Positions 28,731 through 40,694 of a stretch of DNA of 64,000 bases are shown piece after piece. The stretch covers positions 2,175,001-2,239,000 of the forward strand of contig WPIO01000037.1 of the NCBI GenBank assembly GCA_009760855.2. Direction: 5' to 3'. A program made the position numbers and the translations under genes. Each line of letters opens with the position of its first letter. The stretch's first letter is position 1. The notes beneath the pieces are model-generated. The model did no database searches and was not told the origin of the DNA. It saw only the letters and a program-made list of their open reading frames with translations. Origin of the DNA: Cristatella mucedo. Lineage: Eukaryota; Bryozoa; Phylactolaemata; Cristatellidae.

Positions 28731-29816
28731 GTGCGCTCGAAATTCAACTTCAAGCCATTTGCGGTACCCTCAAAGCAGTCTTTTGAATCAATTGTCTTGG
28801 TCTCACCCGAAAACAAGCTACCGATAGTGGCAGTAGTATATCACCCACCAGGTACAAAATCCTTCGTTATCTCAGATTTCTCCGATCTCATTTCGATTCT
28901 GTGTGCAAGAAATCAATCCTTCCTCGTTATGGGTGATTTCAACGTTCACTTTGATAACTTATCTGACGCTTTCAGCACCGAATTTCGTGCATTGACTGAC
29001 TCATTGTCTCTTGTGGCTCATGTGCATGGCCCTACCCACATCAAGGGTCACACACTCGACAAGATTTTCTCATATAACTGCACTCTGTCATCACCAATTA
29101 TTACCAAATCATGCTTATCTGACAACATGCAGATCTCATTCAATCTACAGTGTGTGCCCACATCCTCCTCTACAATAACCTGTGAATCGCGAAACCTCAA
29201 GACCCTTGACATCGATGCTGTCCGTGCGAGAATATCTGCTTCACTTCTGCTGCTCAATCCTCCCTCCGATCTGTCATCATTGGTAGATAGCTTCAACACG
29301 ACACTAGCTGACACGCTAGACGAGTTTGCCCCTCTGAAAAAGCGCACTGTGCGCCCCCGCCCAGACGGCCTATGGTTTACCGCAGACATTAAACTAGCTA
29401 AGTCTACTAAACGAAAACTTGAAAAAGCATACAAAAGATCCGGACTAACTGTCCATCGACAGGCATATGAAGACTACTGTAGGTTGTACCAATCGGTCCT
29501 AGCAAAGGCTAAGTCTAGTTTTTATAAAAACATTGTTGAATCACAGATGCACAATCCAAAAATGCGGATGTCGACAATAAACCATCTCCTCAACCGTTCC
29601 CAGATTAGCTCCTTACCTGATGATCCTTGTGATGATCTAGCCGATCGCTTCTCTCGATTCTTTGTGCAGAAGATAGACAAGATCAGGGAATCCATCCCTG
29701 CGATGACAACCTCCCCACTAGAATGCCGTTCCTCGGTTCCTGGCTGCACCTCAATGTCTGCATTTAAGCAGGTCACTAGTGATCTAGTCCTAAAGTTCGT
29801 ATCTCAAAGTTCGTAA
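28731..29816 (+). pseudogene. LINE-A endonuclease and connector ORF (5' truncated)
   Basis: A 361-codon frame. MGDFNVHFDNLSDAF matches the central endonuclease motif, and GPTHIKGHTLDKIF the region after it; the final SDH-type motif has decayed to SDN. The N-terminal catalytic half is absent. The frame ends at a stop before the RT. Confidence 0.85.
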
Positions 29817-29913
29817 ATCAAAGAAGACAACAAGTCTTCTGGACCCTATTCCCACTGTCCTGCTCCTGCGTTGCATTGATCTGCTGCTGCCATGCATAAC
29901 TAACATAATTAAT

Positions 29914-31359
29914 ATGTCATTAGCCTCAGGTCATGTCCCAGCACCTTTCCAAAAAGCTGTAGTCAGGCCACTTCTCAAGAAAGCTACACTTGACCAAGAG
30001 AACTTGAGCAACTACCGCCCAGTTTCCTTTCTACCATTCCTATCAAAGACACTCGAACGGGTCGTGGCGGACCAGCTAAACTCGTATATCGAAACCTCAC
30101 ACCTTGCTAGTAAGTTCCAGTCTGGCTTTAGAGCTAATCACTCCACAGAGTCAGCATTGCTTCGGGTATACAACGACCTACTTAGGAATGCAGACATGGG
30201 TAGAGTGTCTCTGCTTGTTTTACTTGATCTTTCGGCAGCTTTTGATACCATCGATCACAAAGTTCTTCTAGAGCGCCTCTCATCTCGCCTGGGCATCACT
30301 GGCACTGCTCTGCAGTGGTTCAGGTCCTATCTCAGTGGGAGACTCCAGAGTATTGACGTGAATGGACAAAGATCATCTGAAGTACCTCTGAAATATTGAG
30401 TACCTCAGGGCTCAGTGCTAGGTCCGGTTCTTTACACGGTTTATACTCTGCCTCTTGCTGATGTGATTGCCAAGCACAATCTAGGCTTTCACTTCTACGC
30501 AGATGACACTCAGTTGTACCTTTGCTTTGATCCCTCCCAGCCTTCGAGCACCTCAAATTCTCTCAACTCACTAGCTGCATGCACTGATGACATCCGCACA
30601 TGGATGGCAGCAAATTTTCTAAAACTTAACGATGATAAAACTAACTTACTAGTTATGGGCAAACCCAGTGTGATCCAGAGATTGGAAAGGCTGACTCTCA
30701 AAATTGGCTCTGCCAGCATATCTCCTGTCGAATCAGCTCGGAATCTAGGTGTCATATTCCAAAGCGACCTCTCGTTAGACGACCATATCAGCTCCACAGT
30801 CAAATCCACCTATTTTCAGCTTCATAACATTGCTAAAATTCGGGCTTGTTTAGATAAAGATACCACGTCCAAGTTAGTTCATGCATTCGTGACATCCCGT
30901 CTCGACTTCTGCAACTCACTGTTTACTGGCCTACCAGTATGTGCGATCAGGCGATTGCAGCTTGTGCAAAACTCTGCAGCTAGGCTTGTCTGTCGTGAGC
31001 GTCGCAGTTGCCACATTACTCCACTTCTCGCCGACCTGCACTGGCTACAAGTCAAGCAACGGATTGACTTCAAGGTTTTGTCGCTCACTTTTAGGTCCCT
31101 TCATTCTATGGCTCCAGCCTATCTTTCAGATATACTACCTCATCAGGCCAAGCATCGTACCACCCGCTTCTCGGAATCCAACAGTCTAGAAATACCTCAT
31201 ACAAACCTTAAATCCTTTGGAGACCGTGCATTTAGTTCATATGCTCCCAAAGCCTGGAACTCCCTCCCGACCTGCGTCAAAACATCCCCTGACCTGACCA
31301 CATTTAAAAGGAACCTAAAAACACACCTATTTAGGACAGCATTTAGTGGGTCCCTGTGA
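29914..31359 (+). pseudogene. LINE-A reverse transcriptase and C-terminal domain
   Basis: One frame with a single internal TGA (30397-30399). RT fingers and palm are visible ([29 protein letters not shown]), then thumb and the CR1-type C-terminal domain with [20 protein letters not shown] and [16 protein letters not shown]. Lacks only the endonuclease N-terminus and frame continuity; clearly non-autonomous now. Confidence 0.9.
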
Positions 31360-31591
31360 TTCGTCTTTGATGTGCTTATGCGTGCTGACACTGTGCATGC
31401 TGCCACTAACCACATTTGCATGCTGACCCTGTGCATGTCACCCCTAACCATATTATTCATCTCGTTTGTTTTTCAAGCATGATTTTACTTACCATTCAAT
31501 TGCATTTCACTTTACAGCAAATGTAAAGCGCCTAAAGAGAGATTGATTTCTCTGACGGCGCTTTATCAAGTGAATTATTATTATTATTATC

Positions 31592-33614
31592 AAAGCTTAA
31601 AAAAGCCAGGGCTTCTTTTTTCATTAGAAAGCTGAATTCTTGCCAGTCGGACACTAAACAGATTTATAAGACAGTAAACCATTTACTGGCCAATGCTGTC
31701 AGGTCTGACTCCCAGATATAAAGAGCTCAGCCAAAAAGTTTTCAGCCTTCTTTACTGAAACAATTGTGCACATTCGTGCCTCCATTAAGCCCCCTCCGAC
31801 CAAAGCAATCGCCGTTACTCAACCTGTGACCTTTCTTAAAAGGTTCTCCGATGTTTCTGTCTGTGATTTGGCTGCCTTAATAAGGTCTAGCCAAAAGAGC
31901 TCGTCTCCTGAAGACCCTATACCTTCATCTCTGTGGTCTTCACTGGCAGACCAACTTAGCCCTGCCATAACCAAGATTTTTAATGCTTCTTTGGGAAAAG
32001 GGGTCGTCCCCAAGTCCTTCAAATCGGCAATTGTTAGACCTATTCTTAAAAAGCCTGGATTAGACACAGAGGTCCTAGCAAACTATCGTCCAGTTTCCCT
32101 TCTTCCGTTCTTATCAAAGATTCTTGAAAAAATTGTTGCTGAGCAGCTAGTTGAACATATTTAAAATAATGGAATGTCAGAAACATTTTAATCAGGGTTC
32201 AAGAGCCAGCATTCTACTGAAACTGCTCTCCTCCGTGTTAACAATGACATTCTACGTGGCAACGACGAAGGGAATGTCACTGCCCTAGCTCTGCTAGATC
32301 TGTCTGCTGCCTTCGACACCATAGATCACGAAGTTCTGTTTGAACGATTGAGAACAACGATCGGTCTGGCAGACGAAGCACTGGCGTGGTTTAAATCATA
32401 CTTGTTTGATCGTGTTCAATCCGTGTCGTGTGGGGGTCAGGTCTTAGACATGAGAAGGGTCACCTGTGGAGTCCCTCAAGGGTCTGTACTCGGTCCCTTG
32501 CTGTTCTCCATTTATACACAACCTCTGGGAAAAGTGATTAAGGCCCGTGGAATAGGATATAACTTGTATGCTGACGATACTCAGTTGTATTTGTCATGTA
32601 AACCGTCGGAATCTGCTGCAGCAACTTAGAAACTGAATGCTTGCCTTGTCGATATTCGATCCTGGATGTCGGAAAACTTCCTGAAATTAAATGACGATAA
32701 AACCGAACTGCTGCTCATAGGACACCCTAAGCGTGTGGCTGGATTAAAAGGCTTTGCTGTTCTAATAGGTGATGCTATTGTGCGACCTTCACCACGTGCT
32801 CGTAAGATAGGTGTCGTGTTCGACGGCTGCCTCAATTTCAAAAGCTTAATTCAGAAGACTGCCTCTACAGCTAGCCATCACATCCGATCCCTATCCATGA
32901 TTAGAAGCTGTCTCCCACAGTGGCTTGTAAAAAATTTAACTAGCTCTTTAGTTCTGTCTCGGCTTGATTATTGTAATTCCCTTTTGGCTGGGCTGCCAAA
33001 GAAAGCTATTATGCCACTACAGCGGACTATGAATATGGCTGCAAAGCTGGTCTTCAAGTCCCAGCGGTTTGAGCACGTGTCACTTCTGCTGAAAGAGCTA
33101 GAATGGTTGCCGGTTGAGCAAAGGATACAGAGCAAAGTTCTTACGCTGACCCACAAGGCCCGCCACGGCTTGGCTCCTTCGTACCTAGCTGAACTGCTGC
33201 ATCAGTTTCAGCCTGTTCGCGCCCTCAGGTCCTGTGTGGACAATAAATTAGCTGTCCCATTCCTCTGCTTAAAGACAGTTGGCGACAGAAGCTTTAGCTC
33301 TGCAGGTCCTAGACTGTGGAACTCGCTTCCACAATTCTTACGCAACGACAACTACTCTCCAACTGCCGACTATGGCACATCTTTTTCAGTGGTCCTGAAC
33401 TGCTACTTCTATGCTACTCAGTACCTCAACTGCTCTCCTGACTCTGCTATGCTTCCCACTTTCTCTGCGTTGCGTGAGACGAAGTCTGTTGGCTACCGAA
33501 TGCGTACCGAAAGCGGCTTAGGCTGTGAGTGCACTATACAAAACTCCTGCGTAACACCCACATGGTCTTTATGACTTTGTGGAGTTACTGACGGAGATAC
33601 ATTAAATTACATTG
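31592..33614 (+). pseudogene. LINE-B copy 2 (middle), right part: RT to 3' tail
   Basis: Continues the copy interrupted at 28696. Frames 31766-32164, 32348-32629 and 32666-33574 carry RT motifs ([66 protein letters not shown]) and the C-terminal domain (AELLHQFQPVRALRSCVDN, GDRSFSSAGPRLWNSLPQF). The UTR ends in ACATT-like repeats at about 33613. Two stops or frameshifts split the RT. Confidence 0.9.
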
Positions 33615-33825
33615 CTTCCACGCTATTCACTAATTAAACTACTCTCCTGACCCTGCTATGCTTCCCACTTTCTCTTTGTTTCGTGAGATGAAGTCTGTTG
33701 GCTATCGAATGCGTACCGAAAGCCGCTTAGGCTGTGAGTTCGCCACACAAAACTGTCCTGCGTAATACCCACGTAGTCTTTATGGCTTTGTGGAGTTACA
33801 GACAGAGATACATACATATATACAT
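33615..33825 (+). mobile_element. LINE-B copy 1 (outermost), right part
   Basis: Begins 'ttccacgctattcac', which continues the coding region broken off at 28130, and runs through the 3' UTR to a decayed 'acatacatatatac' tail. Confidence 0.85.
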
Positions 33826-34089
33826 ATGACGAACTCAAATCCGACGCACTTTTCATGCACATACTGAAGGGCAACAGACTTAATCTCACGCAACAAAGAG
33901 AAAGTGAGAAGCTTATATCGTGTACCTTTGCGGGTGCCTGTAACGCGTCCGCATGGACGAGTTCCATTACATCCGCTTGTGAGGCTTTTAGGCGGGGTAT
34001 TTGGTCTAGAGCCGATACTCATGGGTTCGTGATAGCAGCCGCCCGTGCTGGCACGTTCTCGGCAGCCGTGGCTCGTGTGGGCCATTAGC

Positions 34090-35080
34090 CCATGAGATTG
34101 ACCACTCGATTTATGACCTGTCGCTGGCCTTTACTAGAGACTTGTCAAGTTGTCACGCCACTGGTCATGACTGGAGACTCGCCGAGTTGGCAACTAGATA
34201 AGCATAGCTGCATCTCAGAGTGCTCCGAATGAACGTAAGCTTTGACTGCTGAGATGCGACAGCCAATGCAACGAAATGTAGCGATTCAATCTTCAATTTG
34301 GTCTTGACAAAAACATAGACAGGCAATCTTGCAAATAACGCCTCGAAGATTGTGAAAGTTATTCAACTCGAAAAGAATATCTTAATATTCATCATTCACG
34401 GCTGGTCCCCGCCGTAGCCAAACCAAAGTGATGAAAGACTAATAAGGTGTCTGCTTTTGGCAACGAAGAGGAATTGTGGCATTCTACAGTCATTCCACTT
34501 GCTTTCGCTTATAGTCTAAGATATGGTTATTCGGAAACTTTTTACAAATTTTAAGGCCAAATATACAAGTTACAGATATGCTTGTCCAAGCGTTCAGTCT
34601 CAAAACTTGAGTAGATAATAACTCGGTCGTTTCAGCAGTCTCATTCTCGTAAAGCTAGAAAGCCTTTGCTAATATAATCTGCTTTCATCGAGCGATAAAG
34701 AATTGCCACCGGCTGCAGGTCTCAAACCGCGACCTAGGCCAGGTAGTACGCTCGCTTTGTCCTTGTGCTAATATCCATAGGCTCTGCCTGGAATTTCTGC
34801 TAAAACATGAAATTATATTGCTTGATATGTAAGACTTAAAGCAAATGCAATTTACGGATTTAAGAACATAGATATATATGCCATAGATGTACCTTCTTAT
34901 GCAAATACATAAAGCTTATTTATATAGAGTCGCATTGTGAGCATATTGTAATATCTATGGCCCGGCGATGGCATTTTTGGTGCACCATTTAGGTTGCTGC
35001 TTAGCCCCGAGTACCGCATAACTAATATTGACGGTTAGAGGTATGGTTAGGGTGTAATTGGTTATGTTTCCTTAAAAGCA
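34090..35080. other. Intergenic stretch; possible tRNA-like relic
   Basis: No exon was recognised. On the minus strand about 34690-34770 reads like a tRNA or SINE head ('gcgagcgtactacctgg' and 'ggtcgcggtttgagacctgc', B-box-like), but without convincing arms. Confidence 0.25.
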
Positions 35081-35082
35081 TA

Positions 35083-35145
35083 TTAATGTGCCTAGAAAGA
35101 GATTAGGTTCACTGAGGGCATTATAAAATGTCATTACTATCACCT
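35083..35145 (+). mobile_element. LINE-A terminal stem-loop remnant
   Basis: 'gtgcctagaaagagattagg' followed by 'cactgagggca' and an AT-rich end: a short, degenerate LINE-A 3' terminus. Confidence 0.5.
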
Positions 35146-36878
35146 CGAGAGTGAGAATCATGCTATAAGGATAAAAATCCGAAATCGTAAGATCCGTAAT
35201 GCGAGAAACCCTCCACTTGGCCGCTAAAACCAGTATGACATCATAGCTAGCGAATTGTGATCACAAAGGCTTGTATCGTCTGGATTCAAACCCATAAATG
35301 TATGCTTTCGGTGTTCATTCGAATGTAAGGAAATGCTAAATGACCTGGGAGTCACTCAAGTCAGCAGCAACGAGAGTCAGTGTTAGCAAGTGGGCGTCGA
35401 GTCGACTGCACACGTCTTGACTAGCTCGCAAATAGGCCCATCGGAAGAGTTCGTTTCCACGACGGGCTCGCTTGGTTTGTATTTCTGGCGGCCCACTAGC
35501 TTACCCATGATGCACCTCTGGTCTGACTGGCGAGCAGCAGCAGACGGCAACAGCACGACCGCTACTTCCGCCACTCGTGTGTCTTCTGCTCGAAACTAAC
35601 TCGTCTTTATTTCGTTATCGTTATTGTCGATGTTCTCTTGGATCGCAGACTCGGGCGCCATGGTGCATTGTGACATTCGCGTTTTGTCTTCGACGATTGC
35701 AGCTTCCGGCTAGTACAGAGAACACTGGTCGCACGTCGCTCAATGGAGCCAATCGATGCCACGATTTCGGCAGAGTGGCTCGAAATCGTCGGCTGCCGAT
35801 ACCGATGTCGACCTGCTGATGACCGTTGCACGTTGCCGCCATCGAGCTTGTCGGCCATCATTTCGATAGCGCGAGACGCTCTCGAGCCAGCTTCGACCGT
35901 TCCGTGTAGAGCTCGGCGAGTTATGGCATGACTGAATACCGTGTGCCCAGCCAACAGCTCCGCCAATAGGAGCAGACGGCTCTGAGCCGCCACTTTCATT
36001 GACTCATTATGCTAAGAGAAGGGAAGCGAGCGAGGCCAAATGTCCAAGACCGACGGCCGATCCGATGACCGTGCTGTTGACCCTTGATAATAATACCAAT
36101 AATTACAAGACTTGTCTATATAGAATCCCAAGTTAACCAATTTTTTTCCGGGCACTTTACATGCGGGAGCATACAACAAAGAATGCCTGCAGGTTACGGG
36201 GGGGGGGGTACGCTCAATACAAACACAAACAGCCTTGACTTCGTCCTCTTCTCTTGCCAGCAGCGAAGAAACACTCGAGAATGCTTCCGCTCGCGAAACA
36301 CGCGACCAAAGAGGGCCTGCCAGGAATGAACGGAGCACGGAGACCAGCCATATTGCATTTAAAGCGACCGGATGCAAAGCATCTCGGGTTCAGCGTCGCC
36401 GAAGGGTTCCGAAAAAACCAGTAGGCTCGCTAGCCTGCTTTCCGCATTTTGACGCGTTGTGAGGCTTCCCACTTTCTGCCGGCGTTCGAAATGTATCGAG
36501 CCTTGGGCGGCTAGGCACGGTTTTGAAACCGCCTGTCCGGACATCTTCCAGCGAGCTGCTCCGCTCGACACAGCGAGTCGCTCTCTCTCTCTCTCCTCGT
36601 TGCGCTTGCTGCGAGCTGTGCTGCTTTGTCGGAACTTCCCCGCTGCCATCGCAAAAGCCTAGCCAAAAAAAGCGTTTATCATGAGGTCTAATCACTCTCG
36701 ATTTGCTAAAAGCGATAGCTTCTGTCTCCCTTGGCATCGCTATCGGTATCATCGCTAAGTGTCTCGACGGAGCGAGTCAGAAGTGACGGTTGGAGCTGCG
36801 TGGATTCGCAGTACGTTCATCGCGCAGCCTGGCGCATTCAATTTCATCCTCTTCTCGTTCCTGCAAGGCGCGTAGGAC

Positions 36879-36924
36879 GAATATCTGTCAGCGTGCGACT
36901 AAAAGAGCACGCTGACAGATATTC
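36879..36924. other. Perfect 18-bp hairpin, 10-nt loop
   Basis: GAATATCTGTCAGCGTGC (36879-36896) is exactly complementary in reverse to GCACGCTGACAGATATTC (36907-36924) around the loop gactaaaaga. No tandem repeat explains it. Confidence 0.95.
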
Positions 36925-37617
36925 TGCACGGAAACCAGTTTACACTGTTGTCCTTGAGCTATGGAACTGATTGGAACGAAAATAAGCAAACGCTGCTGGC
37001 TGCTTCAATCAGCTGAGCCGACCTCGACTAGAAAATGGTTTGGTATCCGAAATGGCTTGGTATCCGTTGTGATATTCCCGTTTGAGCATGCTTTTCATTA
37101 TGTCTACAGTTTAATTAGTTCGCTCTGCAGGGAAATAAACTAATTACATTTGCAGCGGCCCATTTTCACTGATATTCCTACCTTACAACCCGTAGTGGTG
37201 CACATTGCCCTGAAGGCTGAGTGCGCTCCCGCCAGCTGCCCGTCATGGCGCCCAGCGATTTTGCGGAGTCACGCACGGTTGGACGTACGCTACGTCACGC
37301 TAAGCGCTCGTGCCTGTACCTCATCTCACCGCTCCCTCGTGCGGAGTGCTCCAGTTCATATGTACGGCAGCTGTGCTCATTTCACTTGACTCGGTCGTAC
37401 CGAAAAGAGTTGCTGAAGCGCTGTCCTCCCGTCGTATCGGACCAAGCAGAAAGGGCGTGCCGGGCCGCTTGCTTCCGGCACGTCGGCTGGCCCACTTTAT
37501 GACTGGCCGCACTGGCAAGGTCGAGATTCGGGCCACACTTCGGAAGCGTAATCCCGAGCGCGCTAACTCTGCGTTAGACGATAAAATATATGTATATATA
37601 TAAATATATATAAAATA

Positions 37618-37680
37618 TAATATATAATAATTATGCGGTGCCCTAAGAAAACTCAATTCCTTTCGAGGCATCTCTCCTGT
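37618..37680 (-). mobile_element. Degenerate LINE-A/SINE-type 3' terminus
   Basis: On the minus strand an AT-rich tail is preceded by the complement of 'ggtgccctaagaaaactcaa', similar to the 3' ends of the SINE copies. Confidence 0.35.
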
Positions 37681-37917
37681 ATTGGAAGGACGGCTTGCTT
37701 CTCTCGAATCGCTCAACGCGTCGCCTCGCTGCTCCGTCGTCGACTAACCGCCGCGCGCCGGCTTTGTTCGTCTCTCAATTTTCAAGCGTCCGTCTGGGCG
37801 TTCGCTCGTCATTTAGCTCCAGCCTCCTTGCAGCTGCTTCCCTCTCAGCCTCGCTCTTGGTCTCGCTCTCGGTCTCACTCTTAGCAGCGCTCTCAAACGC
37901 GTTCTTAGTGTATCACT

Positions 37918-37966
37918 CTGTCTCTCTCTCGCTCTGTCTCTGTCTCTCTGTCTCTCTGTCTCTCTG

Positions 37967-38055
<89 letters not shown>
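37918..38055. repeat. (TC)n microsatellite
   Basis: About 70 TC units, imperfect on the left ('tctctgtc' repeats) and pure in the centre. Confidence 0.97.
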
Positions 38056-38057
<2 letters not shown>

Positions 38058-38811
38058 GTCTCTCTCACTCCTAGTGTTTGCGTAGCTGGCCACGCGACTG
38101 GTCGCGACTACCACATCGCACACCGTGTTGTTTCGCTGATGAGTAGTGCCCAGACGTTCGCACCATTCACTGCAGTGGCTTCGTTCGGCTGCCTACCTCC
38201 GCCAGCCGGTGTAGTGGCGCGCGAAACTCATGTGCCTGTCATGTCTACCAGTAGCTTTACCTGAGAAATCGTGGCACCCAAACTATGAGATGCCTTTGAT
38301 ACTAAGTAATTTCTGTGGAAATGAGACACACTGGTGAGAATATGTATAGCTGTCGCTTCATTAGCCTGTCGTCAGGGATTTATTATTGAGAATCCTTCAG
38401 AAAAGCAGTAATTAGAATGAGAATACCCGAGGGATCATCAAAAGAAACAAGGGATGCATGAAGGAAAGTTATTTTTTAGAAGATTGAAAGCTAAAGCTTT
38501 AAACGAATTGACTTTTACTGGCCGCCATTCGTTCAGAGGGATAAAAGCAACAATGGGTCACTGTCATTGTGCCCAAAGATGCCGAAATCTCTATCCAGAC
38601 GCCATACATCTCTTTGCAAGATAATCAATGGCCGGGGTTAATGAAATAAATAAATAATATAATATGCTATTTCAACTGCCTCATTTGTATAACGACAGAA
38701 GAGCCTTCATGGCTATCACCACCGCTTGACGTGGGTAATGAAAGATCACCTACTGCAGGACTAGAACCCACTACCGTCGTGAGGAGACGAGAGGTCGTGA
38801 GGAGAGGTCAT

Positions 38812-40108
38812 GTATTGATCACGAGGTTCTGCTTGAACAGTTGAGAACAACGATTGGTCTGGGAGACGAAGCACTGGCGTGGTTTAAATCATACTTGTCT
38901 GATCGTGTTCAATCCGTGTCGTGTGGGGGTCAGGTCTTAGACATGAGAAGGGTCACCTGTGGAGTCCCTCAAGGGTCTGTACTCGGTCCCTTGCTGTTCT
39001 CCATTTATACACAACCTCTGGGAAAAGTGATTAAGGCCCGTGGAATAGGATATAACTTGTATGCTGACGATACTCAGTTGTATTTGTCATTCAAACCGTC
39101 ACAATCTGCTGTGGCAACTGAGAAACTGAATGCTTGCCTTGCTGATATTCGATCCTGGATGTCAGAAAACTTCCTGAAATTAAATGATGATAAAACCGAA
39201 CGGCTGCTCATAAGACATCCTAAGCGTGTGGCTATATTAAAAGGCTTTGCTCTTCTAATAGGTGATGTTATTGTGCGACCATCACCACGTCCTCGAAATT
39301 TAGGCGTCGGTTTCGACAGCTGCCTTAATTTTAAAAGCTTCATTCAGAAGACTGCCTCTACAGCTAGCCATCACGTCCGATCCCTATCCAAGATTAGGAG
39401 CTGTCTCCCACAGAGGCTTGTAAAAATACTCAACTAGCTCCTTAGTTCTGTCTTGGCTAGATTATCGTAATTCCCTTTTGGCTGGGCTACCAAAGAAAGC
39501 TATTAGGCCACTGCAGCAGAATATGAATATGGCTGCAAGGCTAGTCTCCAAGTCTCAGAGGTTTGAGCACGTGTCTCCTTTGCTAAAAGAGCTAGGATGG
39601 GTGCCGGTTGAGCAACGGATACAGAGCAAAGTTCTTACGCTGACCCACAAGGCCCGCCACGGCTTGGCTCCTTCGTACCTAGCTGAACTGCTGCATCAGT
39701 TTCAGCCTGTTCGCTCCATCAGGTCCTGTGTGGACAATAAATTAGCTGTTCCATTCCTCCGCTTAAAGACCGTTGGCGACAGAAGCTTTAGCTCTGTAGG
39801 TCCTAGACTGTGGAACTTGCTTCCACAATTCTTACGCAACGACGGCTACTCTCCTACAGCCGACTATGGCTCATCCTTTTCAGTGGTCCTGGGCTGCTAC
39901 TTCCATTCTATTCACTACCTCAACTGCTCTGCTGACTCTGCTATGCTTTCCACTTTCTCTTTGTTGCGTGAGACGAAGTCTGTTGGCTACCGAATGCGTA
40001 CCGAAAGCCGCTTAGGCTGCGAGTGCGCTATACAAAATTTTCCTGCGTTGCACCCCCACGGTCTTTATGACTTTGAAGAGTTACAGACAGAGATACATTA
40101 AATTACAT
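38812..40108 (+). pseudogene. LINE-B copy, 5' truncated in the RT
   Basis: Frames 38841-39437 and 39478-40023 carry [32 protein letters not shown] and the C-terminal domain; one frameshift near 39430-39470 separates them. Ends in a short ACATT-like tail. Both flanks are 'gaggtcgtgaggag'-type purine repeats, so it inserted into a simple repeat. Confidence 0.9.
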
Positions 40109-40694
40109 GAGGTCGTGACAAGAAGAAGAGAGGTCGTGAGGAGAGGAGAGGTCGTGAAGAGAGGAGCGAGCACCTTACCTCCTGTGCTAAGACATGGTTG
40201 GGGGCATGGCACGGTGTTATGCTTAGACAAGCATGCAACACCAGACAATCGTCGTCCTCAGACCAGCGTGCCAGAGCCTCGCTGACACCGGTTAGTAGGA
40301 CGTGCGGCTGCGTAACACTCGCCGAATTACGAGCAGTCAAGTACGCGAAGCACGCAGTAACAAAGAAAGACATGTCAGCTGTGGCGAAGGGAACACTGAC
40401 GGGAACTGAGACTCTTTAGCCACGATGCAAATAAGGCAAAGTCATTGCTTGTAGCCGCTGAAGACTGAGTTCCAGACTATTGATGCACGAGAACTGAAAA
40501 CTCGACCACGAAAATAATTAAATAATTAAAACTCTAAAGGTAAAGAAAAAGAGAAATAACTAAAAGGAAACAAGACACCTGTGTATATGTAGAGAAAGTG
40601 CAGTAAGAAAGAGAGACAGTGACACAGAAGGAAAAAGAAGAAAGAGAGACACCAGAGTAGATAGTAGCACCTTAATGCCGCAAACCAATGATGA

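Larger units (their letters stand above)
28697..31590 (+). mobile_element. LINE-A copy (innermost), most complete in the window
   Basis: A CR1/L2-like non-LTR element of about 2.9 kb, 5' truncated within the endonuclease. Order: endonuclease (MGDFNVHFDN, GHTLDKIF, then a degenerate segment), connector, reverse transcriptase ([56 protein letters not shown]), C-terminal domain ending near 31359, 3' UTR, stem-loop and (ATT)n tail. Such elements insert by target-primed reverse transcription. It is inactive: the frame is lost between 29816 and 29914 and a TGA at 30397 lies just before the VPQGS motif. Confidence 0.92.

Noticed and set aside
28731-31359. An intact, active retrotransposon
   Set aside because: The 5' end is missing, the frame is lost near 29816-29914, and a stop precedes the VPQGS motif.
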